Program-made: the position numbers and the translations under genes
Shown: positions 47,023-57,112 of the stretch, piece after piece
Layout of the letters: each line of letters begins with the position of its first letter
Numbering within the stretch: the stretch's first letter is position 1
Source: Isoetes taiwanensis
Lineage: Eukaryota; Streptophyta; Lycopodiopsida; Isoetales; Isoetaceae
Reading direction: 5' to 3'
Length of the DNA stretch: 64,000 bases
Assembly (NCBI GenBank): GCA_021234155.1
Contig: JAJEKV010000054.1
Coordinates: 6,001,962 to 6,065,961, forward strand
Notes under the pieces: generated by a model
Seen by the model: the letters and a program-made list of their open reading frames with translations, nothing else
What the model was told of the DNA's origin: nothing
Database searches by the model: none

Positions 47023-47395
47023 AAGGAAGGAAGGAAGGAAGGAAGTTTATTTTAACGTCCACGGAGGCTAGAGGCCTATGAGAGATTTTATGCAGAGAAC
47101 GGGCAAAAAAGTCAAAAACCCCAACACCAAAACAAACAATGTAAGCTGACAAGAGAACCCTACTAGGGATGAAAAACCCCACTTGGGAGGAAAAACCCTA
47201 GCAATAGGCTCTCAAATACCATGCCGAGGAAGAGCAAGTCGTCGACGGCGAAATCTGCGGGATGTAAGCTCGGCCAGCTACCATAGGTGATGCAAGTGGC
47301 GATGTAGCGGTGTGTCGAGCATCTAAGATCGGTGTACCTTTGCTCGGGACTGGGCATATCTTTGGCAACCGGCCATTTGGAGGGCATGGTGCTCA

Positions 47396-47470
47396 TCCTC
47401 TATCACGTGCATCTCACAACACCGACATATCCTTTCCTCACAGGGGATCCAGGTGCCCGCCATTCACCCC
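47396..47470 (-). pseudogene. LINE C-terminal Cys/His motif
   Basis: The minus strand reads CEERICRCCEMHVIEDEHHAL. This matches the common LINE C-terminal pattern R-CR-C----VEDE-H-L that follows the RT region. It is short, but the residues C, C, E-D-E and H are in the expected order. The function is presumed nucleic-acid binding. Confidence 0.65.
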
Positions 47471-48299
47471 CAGCTGACTGTTTCAATTCGAGGTAATGGG
47501 AACCCGTCCTTATGGCGGCCAATAGCTCTCCGTTTCTTCACCGAGATGTGTGCTTTCAAGTCTACCGATGGGGTCCATGCTCAAGGGGGGGATTAATCGA
47601 GCATGATAGTGCTCTGTCTTGGGCTTTGCAAGAGTAGAGGCATCCACAGGGGGTGGCAGCATAGCCCGCATCAATTGCCCATTCTGCGCATCGAGAATGC
47701 CGATTGCCACCATCATTTGGTAATCCATAGACCACCTCCTAAACCATCCCTTACGATTGCTCGTGCCATACCCTCTTTATTTGGGGGCCCTCGTTAACTT
47801 ACACGACTGTGGGGGCAAGCGATGCTCATCCATCCCATCCACCTTATGGAAGCAAGTAAGATGCCTGCGCATAGCGATCGTTTGTAAAGGCGAACCCCGT
47901 CTCATACAACAAAATCGATGCAGTGCGGTGTCCTTCACTCCCAAGCTATATGTCAAGAAAGCTTTACGCACCCTTTCAACCTATCCCATGTATTTTTGCT
48001 AACTGCTGGGCCCCAAACCTCCACCCCATATAGCAGCACCTACCGACCAAAGCTCTAAGCGGTGTGCTCTCCTCGCCCGATCCAGAGATCTATCCAGGCA
48101 ACACGCGTTTTGCAGCGCATATAAAGCCTTCCGGCCTGCGGCTCTCCTCTCCACACACTCATCCCACAAAGATGTTAGTAGTGAAATCAATTCCCGGATA
48201 CTTGAAGCTCGCACCATCTCCACTTCCGTCCCCACGTAATATAACAGGGATAGGGTGTTTGCGAGGATGGGATCGCGAGAAGCTTAGTTTTGTGCAAGT

Positions 48300-48872
48300 T
48301 CTTTGTCATTCCCGTTGCCCCACAGAGAACCCATCGAGGGCATCAAATCTTCTTTGCATACTGCTGGCCGTGTGGGCTAGCAAAGCTACATCATCGCATA
48401 TAGTAAGCGGCCCGCGAGGTCGCATCGGATAATTGCACCCGGCTCCCCATGGTGCTGCATCCACGTCTCCAAGCTATCAATGTACAACCCAAAAGCGTTG
48501 GAGACAGCGGGCAGCCTCGCTTAACCCCCATAGTGCTAGCTACCGCCCGATCTTCATAAGGCGGTAGCGGCATAAATCCCATCATAAAGGCTGGGTGCAC
48601 CACATTCGCAACTCTGTGGAACTTCGCAATTCTTGCAACCTCTGCCCGCCACGGCATGTCTCGGGGGCGGTATCATATGCGGTCTTAAAATCTACAAAGC
48701 GGCAATACAAGTCGTCACGGCATTGCGGCTTGCCTCCATCAACACTCTCAAAGTGAAGATATGGTCGATTGGTGGGTGGGCGAAAGCCTGCACGGCCAAT
48801 TGCCGCACCCCGCCTCCTCGGCCCACTTAGTGAGTTTCTTCTCCACCACCCCCGCCGCCATGAGCTTTGCAA
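48300..48872 (-). pseudogene. LINE reverse transcriptase (GC-rich family), frameshifted
   Basis: Minus-strand frames give FVDFKTAYDTAP (about 48,700), then after a shift GVKRGCPLSPTLLG (about 48,520-48,560), then CDDVALLAHTASSMQRRFDAL (about 48,310-48,390). These correspond to the finger/palm block F-DF-KA-D-V, the GVKQGCPLSPTLF motif and the YADD-type catalytic box, with both Asp residues kept and Ala replaced by Cys or lost. The order and spacing are right for a LINE RT. At least two frameshifts are needed, so it is inactive as written. Sequence error at CHG sites could account for part of this. Confidence 0.82.
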
Positions 48873-49649
48873 GCGGCGAGCTTACCATAATCATCCAGAT
48901 AATTCGCGGCTCATCCGTATTACCGGCTTTATGAGCAGGAACAACCTTACTAACCATCCACTCACGGGGAGGCCCTCGCTCGAGCACGGTTAATGATCAC
49001 CGTCAGGGGCCCTACCATGAGATGGGCCACCCCACTTCAACGGCTTCGACTGCAGCCCCTGTAAATCCTTTGCCTTGCCATTCGCCCGGATGCACGAGAC
49101 CTGCCGGACATCCTCCGGCGTGGTGCGGCACCTCTCCTACCTGATGCGGGACCCGGCATTAGCTCTGGGGGGTCATATAACTCCTGCATGCCCGGTGCAT
49201 CCATTGCTCCACACTTACATTACCAGCCACACGGCTTCTTGTATAACACCTTCGCCAAAAAGCTTTTGGCTCGCCATAAGCATGTCAAGCAAAGCTCACG
49301 GTTTTACGCCATGTATCTCCTCTTCTTGGCTTTTAGGAAGAGCTTATAGTCTTGCGGGGGCTGTGGCGCTGGCGTGGATCTATGACCAAAGCGGTGGCTC
49401 TTTAGAGCCTTGCAATCGACATCAAACCACGGGTTCTCGGGGAAAATCGCGGTGTCCCTCCTTGGAGGGCCCTTCAGCTACAAAGGAAGCCTCGGCCGGT
49501 ACAAAGCGGCGCCCTCACCCGACCATGCACACATGTCTTGCGATTATTGTAGAAGCTATCAAACCCACAGTAACTCCCGCACCAACAGATTCATCGCGTC
49601 CACGCCCGATGGCGTGGGATGTACGGTAACCCTCCATGCCCCTTTGCGG

Positions 49650-50440
49650 TGTCTCCACTATTGAGGTGCTCCCAATTCCGGCGTGACATAAAGCGGGTAG
49701 TGATCGACAAAGCCTCCTCATCCCCTGTGCTTGTGCCAATGGAGAAGTGTGTAACCATGTCAAGTCTTTCTGAGGGCGAGAAGGTAATCCAACACACTAG
49801 CTCCCCATCACGCCTATCACTCCTGCAAGTAACACCCCACGGTGTGGCCATCGGCGCATACCATTACAAATTACCATGTCAAAAACACGGCGAGCTGGAC
49901 CATTTTGCACGCCAAATGGTCTATCCACCATATCTGGGAGTGCCAGGTGTATCTTTGAATAGTGGCTGTCTCAAGCCAAAGCGGATCAGCATTATCGTCG
50001 GCTTGGAAGGTCACCGGCTGCAAAAGCTGGCCGTCACGAGCATTGAAATCTCAAGCAAAAACACTGTCCCTGGCGTCTATAGCGGTCTATGTCATCATAC
50101 GAGATCCTATCGGCATCACGGACATCGTGTCTGCATCATGTACTGGTAGAACTTAGAGCACGCATGGGGAATGTAGCGACTAGCAAGAAACAATGGGACA
50201 TGACCGGGCTCTAATACCATTACCCACATGTAGCGATTAAATGCATCGGACTTACGAAGTGTGATCTTGCATGCTAAGGCGTCCCTAAAGTAGCAAGCCA
50301 CTCCACCATACCGCGTGCGCCATGGCTCATTAGCAAGTGAGAAATCGCGATATCCTCGAGATAATCGGCAATCGATGCCCTTCATACTCCCATGTCTCCT
50401 GCGGGAAGGCGATGTCCATGTCTGTCGCGATCCCATTCAA
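49650..50440 (-). pseudogene. LINE endonuclease domain (GC-rich family), frameshifted
   Basis: 50,116-50,436 reads RYGGVACYFRDALACKITLR, the GG-A-Y-R block of exonuclease-endonuclease-phosphatase proteins of LINEs, followed by MWVMVLEPGHVPLFLASRYIP. Near 49,690-49,720 a different frame gives VDHYPLYVTPEL, the (S)DH-P motif with the catalytic Asp-His pair close to the domain end. The central metal-binding blocks are in shifted frames and not clearly readable. The enzyme would nick target DNA for priming. Confidence 0.75.
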
Positions 50441-50659
50441 GCCCGCCCTTACGCCCACGGGAAGCCCCTACAATTCGAGGAAAGAATGCGAAGACACTTT
50501 CCCTATCCGATTGCGGTACGTGGACCCATCCCGAGTGCGAGGGCCGGCTAGCGTGGTTGGAATAACTTCGGGCAGCCTGCTCACGGGACCACGATGGATG
50601 TCTGCTGCGATGGTGGAAGGCCTCAATCCGCCCCCTCCGGCGGCTGCGGCCTGATGCCC

Positions 50660-51010
50660 TGGACCGCTCGCGCCGTCGCGGCCTTGTTGTTCGATGGGAA
50701 TCTTTGCCTCGCAAGCTGTCGGCGAGGGAGGCACATATACCTTCATCTTGCCATTAACCAAACCAGCAGCCCCTCCGGCTTGCCGAATCTCTCTTATCTT
50801 GACCAACTCTTGGCTTCTTTCCCGTTGTTGCGGTGGCGTGAGATCGGATCGGTATATGGGCGTACCTTTCAAGCGGCCCAGTGCGTTGCAACAACAAAGA
50901 TTTTGCCTCCCAATCCAAGGCGCAAACTTAACTAGCGAGGGTCTCATGCTCGGTCCTCCGACCCTGATTGGACTCTTGATAACCAAAATCTTGTAATTGG
51001 AGCTTTGCAA
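50660..51010 (-). pseudogene. ORF1-like region of GC-rich LINE
   Basis: The frame 50,468-51,010 starts NYKILVIKSPIRVGG and continues with PIYRSDLTPPQQRERSQELVKIREIR and GLVNGKMKVYVPP. The pattern DLTP-Q---R--L------R--G--A------KI-V is seen at the end of LINE ORF1 proteins carrying a nucleic-acid-binding C-terminal domain. The upstream frames 51,262-51,639 and 51,360-51,947 contain charged helical text consistent with a coiled coil, in competing frames. Assigned by pattern and by position before the endonuclease. Confidence 0.5.
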
Positions 51011-51950
51011 GTACCGGGGGTGGTAAGCTTACTGGCAAATCCTCGCCTTGCTCCTCCGGCGGCAATCCACGCACAATAAGGTTGAGGCGGCGTGCACGGA
51101 TGTCTTGCTCCTCACGAAATTACCGCTTTGATTCCACACGAGCCACCTCGGCCTGCGGTATGGGGGTCTTGCTGGTGCGGGACGGCGTGGTGCACTCGGA
51201 CTTCGTTGCACCTCCATTCGGAGGTCTGCATCTCTTCTTTGCAAGTGGGCCATATGGTTCTCTATATGTGAGCATCTTCGACATCTCTGCTTTGTCGCCT
51301 TTGCTTCATCAAAGGAATTGGAGCTGCCCTTGCAGCTTCCACATCCTTTTCCTTAGCATCTATCCGGCCAGCCATGCTTGTGACTTGTACAATCTCTTTT
51401 GGAGCAACCCCTTCATGTCGGCCCGTGCTTGCGCCATGTCTTCCATCCATTCTTTGGTGGACCTTATCCAAAAGCGATTGCCCCATCTCGTGACTAGCTG
51501 CGTTGTTGCTTGTATCTCCTCTCTTATCACGGTCATCGGCCTTTTGGGCTCCCCCGCAATCATAATCCCCAAGCCGAACTTCCACAAGGGAAATTGGCTC
51601 ATACATTGGAGAAGCTGCTTCTTGGCGCAGCCACGGCAAATTGTCCGTGATGCCTCCAAGCTTGCCGGCTTAGCTGGAGGGAACGGCTTTGTTCTGTACA
51701 ACCACGATTGCCTCATTTTGTGATACCTGCTTCGATGGGGACGAGGTATCAAATTGCGGGCTCTTTTCTTCAAGATGCATCTTTGTCGGGGGGTGGCCAT
51801 AGAGGGGCCGGGACTGTCAGGTGGATTCCGTCGACTAAAACAGGGAAACACCATACAAATCATATACCCGACGGAAAGCTCGTTCGATAAAGCTTTCGCA
51901 GGCCAAGAACACACTGAATCGACAGGAATCCAGGAAGTTATGAGCAAAAG

Positions 51951-52700
51951 AGCAGGGCTGAAACCCTAAGCGCCAGCATGTAAGGATATTGCTGCCGAGG
52001 CCGACGTAATCGACGAGGAAGACATACCACGATGATGAAGAGAGGCGAAAAAGGCCACGAATCTGTTGTGGAAACTAGAACAAAAAATGAGTATAAAGGC
52101 ACAATGCAAAACTAGAAGGTGTCAATCGGGCCGGAAAACTCAATGGACTTGCCAAATGCATGACGCATAAGGCCAAATATAAAAAGGCAAATGATGTAAA
52201 ACCATAAAAAATAGCGTCAAGAACGCGAAAACAAACTATAATTGGCCAAATAAAACGTGCTTTTGACAAAAAAATGCAATACACTCCATTCATGACTAGA
52301 TGCACCAATATGAATAATACTTTTAAAGAACGAGGAAGAAGGTTGATAGGCATGTCATTCATCACAGCAGCAGTATACAATGTTTGAAGAATAGAGAGGG
52401 GTAGCCGACCATAGGAACAATATCGGGCTACCCCGGAAACAAAAGAAATGTGCACAGGCAGTATAGAAGGGTAATGGCGACAACTTCTCATCGGGATAAA
52501 AAACCCCGCCCTTTCGGGTTTTCGAGGAAAACCCTAATGAGAAATGGTCGCCAGCAACCTTGAATGTGTTGCCTGGAGAACCGAAGGAGATGGGTCGATG
52601 GCGAAGCCGAAAAAAGCAAGACCTCGGAAGATGGCGTAAAACCTGCAAGCAACACAAAGAACTCTAAAAACACCGTGAATGGTTAGAAAATCAAACATGT
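51951..52700 (-). other. Leader-like interval between LINE and hairpin array
   Basis: No recognised domain. Contains scattered short inverted repeats, for example GGTAGCC...GGCTACC (about 52,399-52,436) and AACCCCGCCCTTTCGGGTTTT (about 52,502). The last ~70 bp (from 52,621) reappear at 63,415-63,485. Its place upstream of the LINE on the minus strand suggests a 5' leader, but it could be a separate element. Confidence 0.4.
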
Positions 52701-52715
52701 AGCGAGAAAAAAGAG

Positions 52716-53236
52716 CATCACCCAATAGGGTGGAGAACATCATCACCCAACGGGTGGAGAACAATTATGTAAAAGAAATATCGTCACCCTCGAGGTGGAA
52801 ATAAACAACATCACCCGCGGTGGAGATAGCATCACCCATAGGGTGGAGAAAAGCGTCACCAGCGGGTGGATAACAATCATGTGAAAAGAAATATGCGTCA
52901 CCCTCGGGGTGGAAATAAAGCGACATCACTGCGGGGTGGAGAATAATGCTTGGCATAATGCGAAAAAGAAAAACTTTATTAAAGAAACATGATTATAGCA
53001 ACACCTAAGGTGGACAACAACAAAGAGTGCATGAACAAAAATAAATGAAAAATCACCCGTTAGACTTTAGGAGCTGTAAACAACATATATAGAAATAGAA
53101 AAACAGACCGAAAGGTGGAAAAAGAAAAAATAGCATCACCATCGGTGGAGATCATCTAGAATCACCCAAGCAGGCGGGAAAAATATAGATAGCATCACCC
53201 TCGAGGTGGAAATAAATAGCATCACCCAACTGGTGG
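52716..53236. repeat. Array of ~14 short CACC...GGTG hairpins
   Basis: Units of the form (A/G)TCACCC-loop-GGGTGGA recur at about 52,716, 52,741, 52,783, 52,810, 52,831, 52,856, 52,898, 52,925, 53,002, 53,107, 53,135, 53,161, 53,193 and 53,221. Loops are 2-6 bases and differ (AATA, AAC, CTCGA, ATA and others) while the CACC/GGTG arms persist. Spacing is irregular (19-80 bp), unlike a simple satellite. A second copy starts at 63,513. Read on the minus strand the units translate to repeated H-P-x-G-D-A text. Confidence 0.85.
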
Positions 53237-53329
53237 TCAAAACTGAACAAAAACATATAAACAATAGACGAACTCAAAATAACATATAAGGGCGGACAAG
53301 GAAAGAGATGCTGCTATGAGAAGACGCCG

Positions 53330-53430
53330 ATAGCGAGCCACAAGAAGGACGAGCACATATATAGCTGCTCGTCCCATCCCAGAATAACGATCAGGGGCTC
53401 GGATCGATGCTAATATTGCTCATAGGATCT
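53330..53430 (+). repeat. Diverged copy of the structured terminal module
   Basis: Contains GACGAGCA...TGCTCGTC (8-bp stem) followed by CCCATCCCAGAATAACGATC and GGATCGATG. It aligns with the modules at 45,786 and 46,168 after their hairpins. It marks the outer edge of the hairpin-array region. Confidence 0.6.
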
Positions 53431-54220
53431 AATAAGATTCATCTTTGTTATGTAATAACACAGTGAAGATGACATCAAATTAGTAAGGAAACGTATTATA
53501 TGTATGGTATTTGGAGAGCTAAATGACCTAGTTGTTAAGAATATATTGGAAAGGTTCTACATTTTGTGCATTACAATAATGTTAAGAACTGGAAATCATA
53601 TTTTCCCACACATTGATGAAGAATATTGGGATTGACATGCTCTAATTATTGGCCTCTTGGATATTGTGATTCCATACAATATATATAGAGAGATAGAGCT
53701 ACAATTAAGGAATGTTACTAATGTAAAACCATTAGAAAAAGCAGGTATATATATTTACATGGATTAATCATCAATATATAGTCTTTACAATTTGTGGATT
53801 CATTTGTTCCATTTCATCTTATAAAAATAGTATCTATCTATCTATCTTATAATATAGTTGTCATAAATGTCTCCATCTTTACACCGAGATCTGAGATCGC
53901 CTCCTCAAAGTGGTTGTCTTTGAATTTCAGCATTGTTCTCTCGCGTCCCCTGTAAAAGATTTGATTACATGATCTATACCAAATACCATCATGTTCACTT
54001 TCCTTGACCTTGTCATGTGTAAATTCAGCAATAAAGGCCATTCAATCGGGTGCCAGCCCCTAAAGATGATAGCGTTGTAGTAGATGGATACAATCATGGT
54101 TTGGGAGGCCATGTTGCTCCACTAGCCCTCGACCTCACGCTTCCTTTACCCAGTGTTTGGTATTGTTAAATGAAACTCCACTATTGAAGAAAGTGTTGAC
54201 GCACATATGGAAGAGTTTGA
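53431..54220. other. AT-rich interval, nothing firm
   Basis: Low GC, a (TCTA)n microsatellite near 53,830-53,848, and a 64-codon minus-strand frame (53,847-54,041) without a recognised domain. It may contain remnants of the PPR gene's 3' part, but this is not supported by motif. Confidence 0.5.
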
Positions 54221-54224
54221 ATCA

Positions 54225-54362
54225 GAGATCAAGTTCCATATCCTTTTCACCACATTTTGTCTTTGCTTTCGACATCAATGGCTAGTGGCAAATCGGAGAT
54301 CAAGTTCCATATCCTTGTCACCACATTTTGTCTTGCCGACATCAATGGCTAGTGGCAAATAA
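54225..54362 (+). repeat. 71-bp tandem duplication
   Basis: Two consecutive units start GAGATCAAGTTCCATATCC at 54,225 and 54,296 and end TGGCTAGTGGCAAAT. They differ by a few bases near GTCTT...CGACATC. Confidence 0.9.
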
Positions 54363-54483
54363 AGGCCACTCGAAAAACATTGGACGCATGAAAGAATCCT
54401 TTCAAGAACATTATAGTTTTGGGCTGATAACCAACAACTGATCACGCAATTCAATGAGATGTAGCAACAACTCAAAGGATCAT

Positions 54484-54979
54484 TCATGAATTGCAAATTG
54501 TTGAAAATAACAATGTCATATTGAAAACCACCCTCAAGAATCTGATGTGAATGAATCTATTGACTTGTTTGCCCCTTAGACTACCACATGCAATTAAGAT
54601 GCTCAAAAAAGTAACTTTATTTGGTTTTTTTCCCTGACTCTTGCATCTCATCAAAATGATCCATAGCCAGAATTGCTTTATTATTTCCAATGTATCCTGA
54701 AATTATTGCATTCCAGGAGATAACATCACTATTTCGCGATCTAATAGCATCACATTCATTTAGGCTGCCAAATCTAGTATACATAATAAGGGAATTCCCT
54801 ACGAGAACATGAGGATCTAGACTATGATTCATCATATGCTCATAAATGAGTCCACCTTGCACCATGGATCGCACGCTCTCAAAATGTCTAGAAATGTGAC
54901 TTTGTCTAGTTTTATTTCCTACGAATAGAGCTAAAAAAAATTGCCATGCCACACATACCCTACAATCAGAACTTTTCAA
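54484..54979 (-). pseudogene. PPR-repeat protein fragment
   Basis: On the minus strand 54,617-54,979 reads HVLVGNSLIMYTRFGSLNEC then DVISWNAIISGYIGNNKAI and HFDEMQESG. The frame 54,484-54,690 continues NKVTFLSILIACGSLRGK. These are the L, S and P motif blocks of a PLS-class pentatricopeptide protein (VGN-L--MY---GS, SWNA-I-GY, VTF--IL-AC). Such proteins bind organelle RNA for editing or processing. Only about three motifs remain, with no transit peptide or E/DYW end. A shift occurs at a T7 run near 54,624. The small size and neighbouring repeats suggest a gene fragment. Confidence 0.8.
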
Positions 54980-55690
54980 ATAATAATATATTTATATTCC
55001 AACACATACATAACGAGAATGATATAATATGTCTCAAATATCCAACTTCTTGCATAAAGAATCTACTCTTGGACTTGTTAACAAACATCACCTAATTAGA
55101 CACCAATGGTAATAATCTGTTGGTGCATGTGCCTTCCTGTTTGAGCTTAGAGCTAAATGTGCATGCTATAGGACTTGCAAGATAGACACATCTATCATTT
55201 ACTTTATTCCATGTCTGAATTTTCTATGCAGTTCAGGGGTGCTTACCTTTGAGAAGGATTGCATGACACCAATATATTGGGACTTATAAGAAGCCTTATT
55301 AGCCCTCTAATAAACATCACAATAGATCCAAACAGACGAATTAGATTATCAACTAAGGTAGAAATAAAGAACACTGCAAGCTATGAGGATACAAAAAATG
55401 ATCCTTCTAAGATGAGCAAGAACACTCCAAGCTCAAAATTCCAGCCTCGACCCCAACCAAGAGTCTCAAACTCCAATGCTATAACTAACCAAAACCTAGA
55501 AAATGATTTAGCCAACCAAAAACTCTTACAAGAAGAATTAAAGTTGAGCAATTAGTGGCAAGGCATGAGTTCGAGAGGATATCGAGAAAAAAGTCGACAA
55601 AGGAGTTAGTTTATGAAGAAAGGGAATCAAGTTTTGCATTGAAGAAAGAGTAGAAAGGAGTCTCTGAGTCAAAGGTATAGTGATCAACTG
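54980..55690. other. Interval with one unassigned plus-strand frame
   Basis: 55,259-55,555 is a 98-codon plus-strand frame rich in Asn, Ser and Lys with no recognised domain. The rest is non-coding as far as visible. Confidence 0.4.
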
Positions 55691-56236
55691 TCAGCTCAAC
55701 AGCTTCATCAAGCAGGAATCAAGGTATTCAGTATCATTTAGTAGCAGCAAGGATCCATAAAGATCTGCCAGAAGTCTGTGAGTGTAGTACAACTCTCTGT
55801 ATCTTGTGAATTGCCCCTCTAACATATAGTAATGATACACGAAGACAAAGCCAAACATGCAATAGGCTTGGACAACCTCTCTGCAGAACAATCTAACCCA
55901 ATCTGGTTTTTTGTCCAAACCTTCCTGATCCATACTAAACTTCTCCATCAAATCATTTAAATCCATATCTTCACCCTTCCTTATGAAACTGTCCTCCAGA
56001 TCCCCAACATTTCTCTTAGGCGATTCGGATAAGCTATCAAGATCAAGAAAAACAGAATTAGAATCAATGACATTCAAATTAGAAACAAATAAGTCAAAAG
56101 AGCCCTTAAAAGCACCAATAGAATTCCACTTCCTGTCATATTTATCTGCATGAGGTGTTGGAAGTTCTTCTTGCTGCCTTCCTTCAAAAGGAAGTATTCT
56201 TAACAAAGCTTCATGCCTTGGCCACGTTTTGATCAC
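55691..56236 (-). CDS. Unrecognised 181-codon ORF
   Basis: An uninterrupted frame that stands out in a region where almost every frame is broken. The protein begins IKTWPRHEALLRILPFEG, has an acidic middle (residues about 70-110 with several Asp/Glu) and ends in a hydrophobic, Tyr-rich segment (FCREVVQAYCMFGFVFVYHYYM, shown only as a pattern of aromatic and hydrophobic residues). No signal peptide is evident. Upstream on the minus strand another frame is open for about 26 codons (PLMIPSNKKIALIDSF), so the true ORF may be longer with one frameshift. I do not recognise the family. It could be a gene fragment or a transposon ORF. Confidence 0.4.
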   Translation of the reverse strand: MIKTWPRHEALLRILPFEGRQQEELPTPHADKYDRKWNSIGAFKGSFDLFVSNLNVIDSNSVFLDLDSLSESPKRNVGDLEDSFIRKGEDMDLNDLMEKFSMDQEGLDKKPDWVRLFCREVVQAYCMFGFVFVYHYYMLEGQFTRYRELYYTHRLLADLYGSLLLLNDTEYLDSCLMKLLS

Positions 56237-57112
56237 AATAGTTGAATTCTATGATCATTGAAGCTATCAATTAGGGCAATCTTCTTATTAGAAGGTATCA
56301 TCAGAGGTATCTTTGCAACTTTCTCTTTGTTTTTTTGCACAACAAACTAGCACAGTGTATCATTGTTTTGACATCCATGTTTCATGAGATACATAGTTTT
56401 GGTGCCAGATTGTTCGAAAACATGGCCGACAAACGCTTAGAAATTTGGGAATTGGAATTGGTGGTTCTAGTTCAATAGTGGTTTTAAGGATAACCATGTG
56501 CATGTAGAAATCTGGACGAGGGGTTATCCTCTACTTATGCCATTTTTATACAAGAGAGGGGGGTGAACAAAACTTTTGAGTGATTGAACAGAGCATTTAT
56601 ACTCGATGATGGAAGATTGAAAAGTGACCTCCGCCATTAATGGATCTCTTTAAGGTTGGCCACATGCATCTAAACTCTTTGTCTATCGTGCTATATAGCG
56701 AGAGACAAAAATTATACAGTATACCTCGAGAGAAAATGGGAGACAAGCTTATCTCGAGGTCTAACAACTCTTGTTTGGAGCCAAATTCGACCTGTTCGCT
56801 AAATTTTTCCCTCCATTTCGATTCTGGTAAGTCTTCTCATATGGGATTTTTCGTTCTTGAAGCATTCTTCAAAACTTAGGATATGGGATATTTTGAGTTT
56901 TTTGAAGATTGTTCTTGGTACCATAGTTTAGGGTTCTTACATCCCATTTTAGGCGGATTTCATAGAAATCCATTGATAACATCCTTGCCCTATTAAAACA
57001 TTAACATTAGCGGTATTTGAACATGGATCCAGTTATTTTAGGTATGATTGCAATGCTTATGAAGGCTATTTCTTGGTTTCATGATGTAAAAATTCTGCTT
57101 GGACTTGATATA
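56237..57112. other. Interval upstream of the PIF transposase
   Basis: No recognised coding domain. A 79-codon frame at 56,640-56,879 is unassigned. It could hold the 5' terminal region of the Harbinger element; no inverted-repeat end was identified. Confidence 0.4.

Larger units (their letters stand above)
47023..51950 (-). mobile_element. GC-rich LINE with ORF1-like, endonuclease, RT and C-terminal Cys/His region
   Basis: Minus-strand order: charged N-terminal region (51,947-51,030), ORF1-like domain (51,010-50,660), endonuclease (about 50,440-49,650), RT (about 48,870-48,300), C-terminal Cys/His motif (about 47,460-47,396), 3' UTR with short hairpins, and a tail seen on the plus strand as (GGAA)n at 47,037-47,062. 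GC content is far above that of the flanks. All domains are split over several frames. Base content and the GVKQGCPLSPTLFGLYID-type RT separate it from the L1 at 39,841. The region 51,950-53,430 may be its 5' leader. Confidence 0.82.

Noticed and set aside
52716-53236. CRISPR array
   Set aside because: Repeats are tiny palindromes with irregular spacing, no constant repeat of 25-40 bp, no unique uniform spacers, and the context is eukaryotic retrotransposons.
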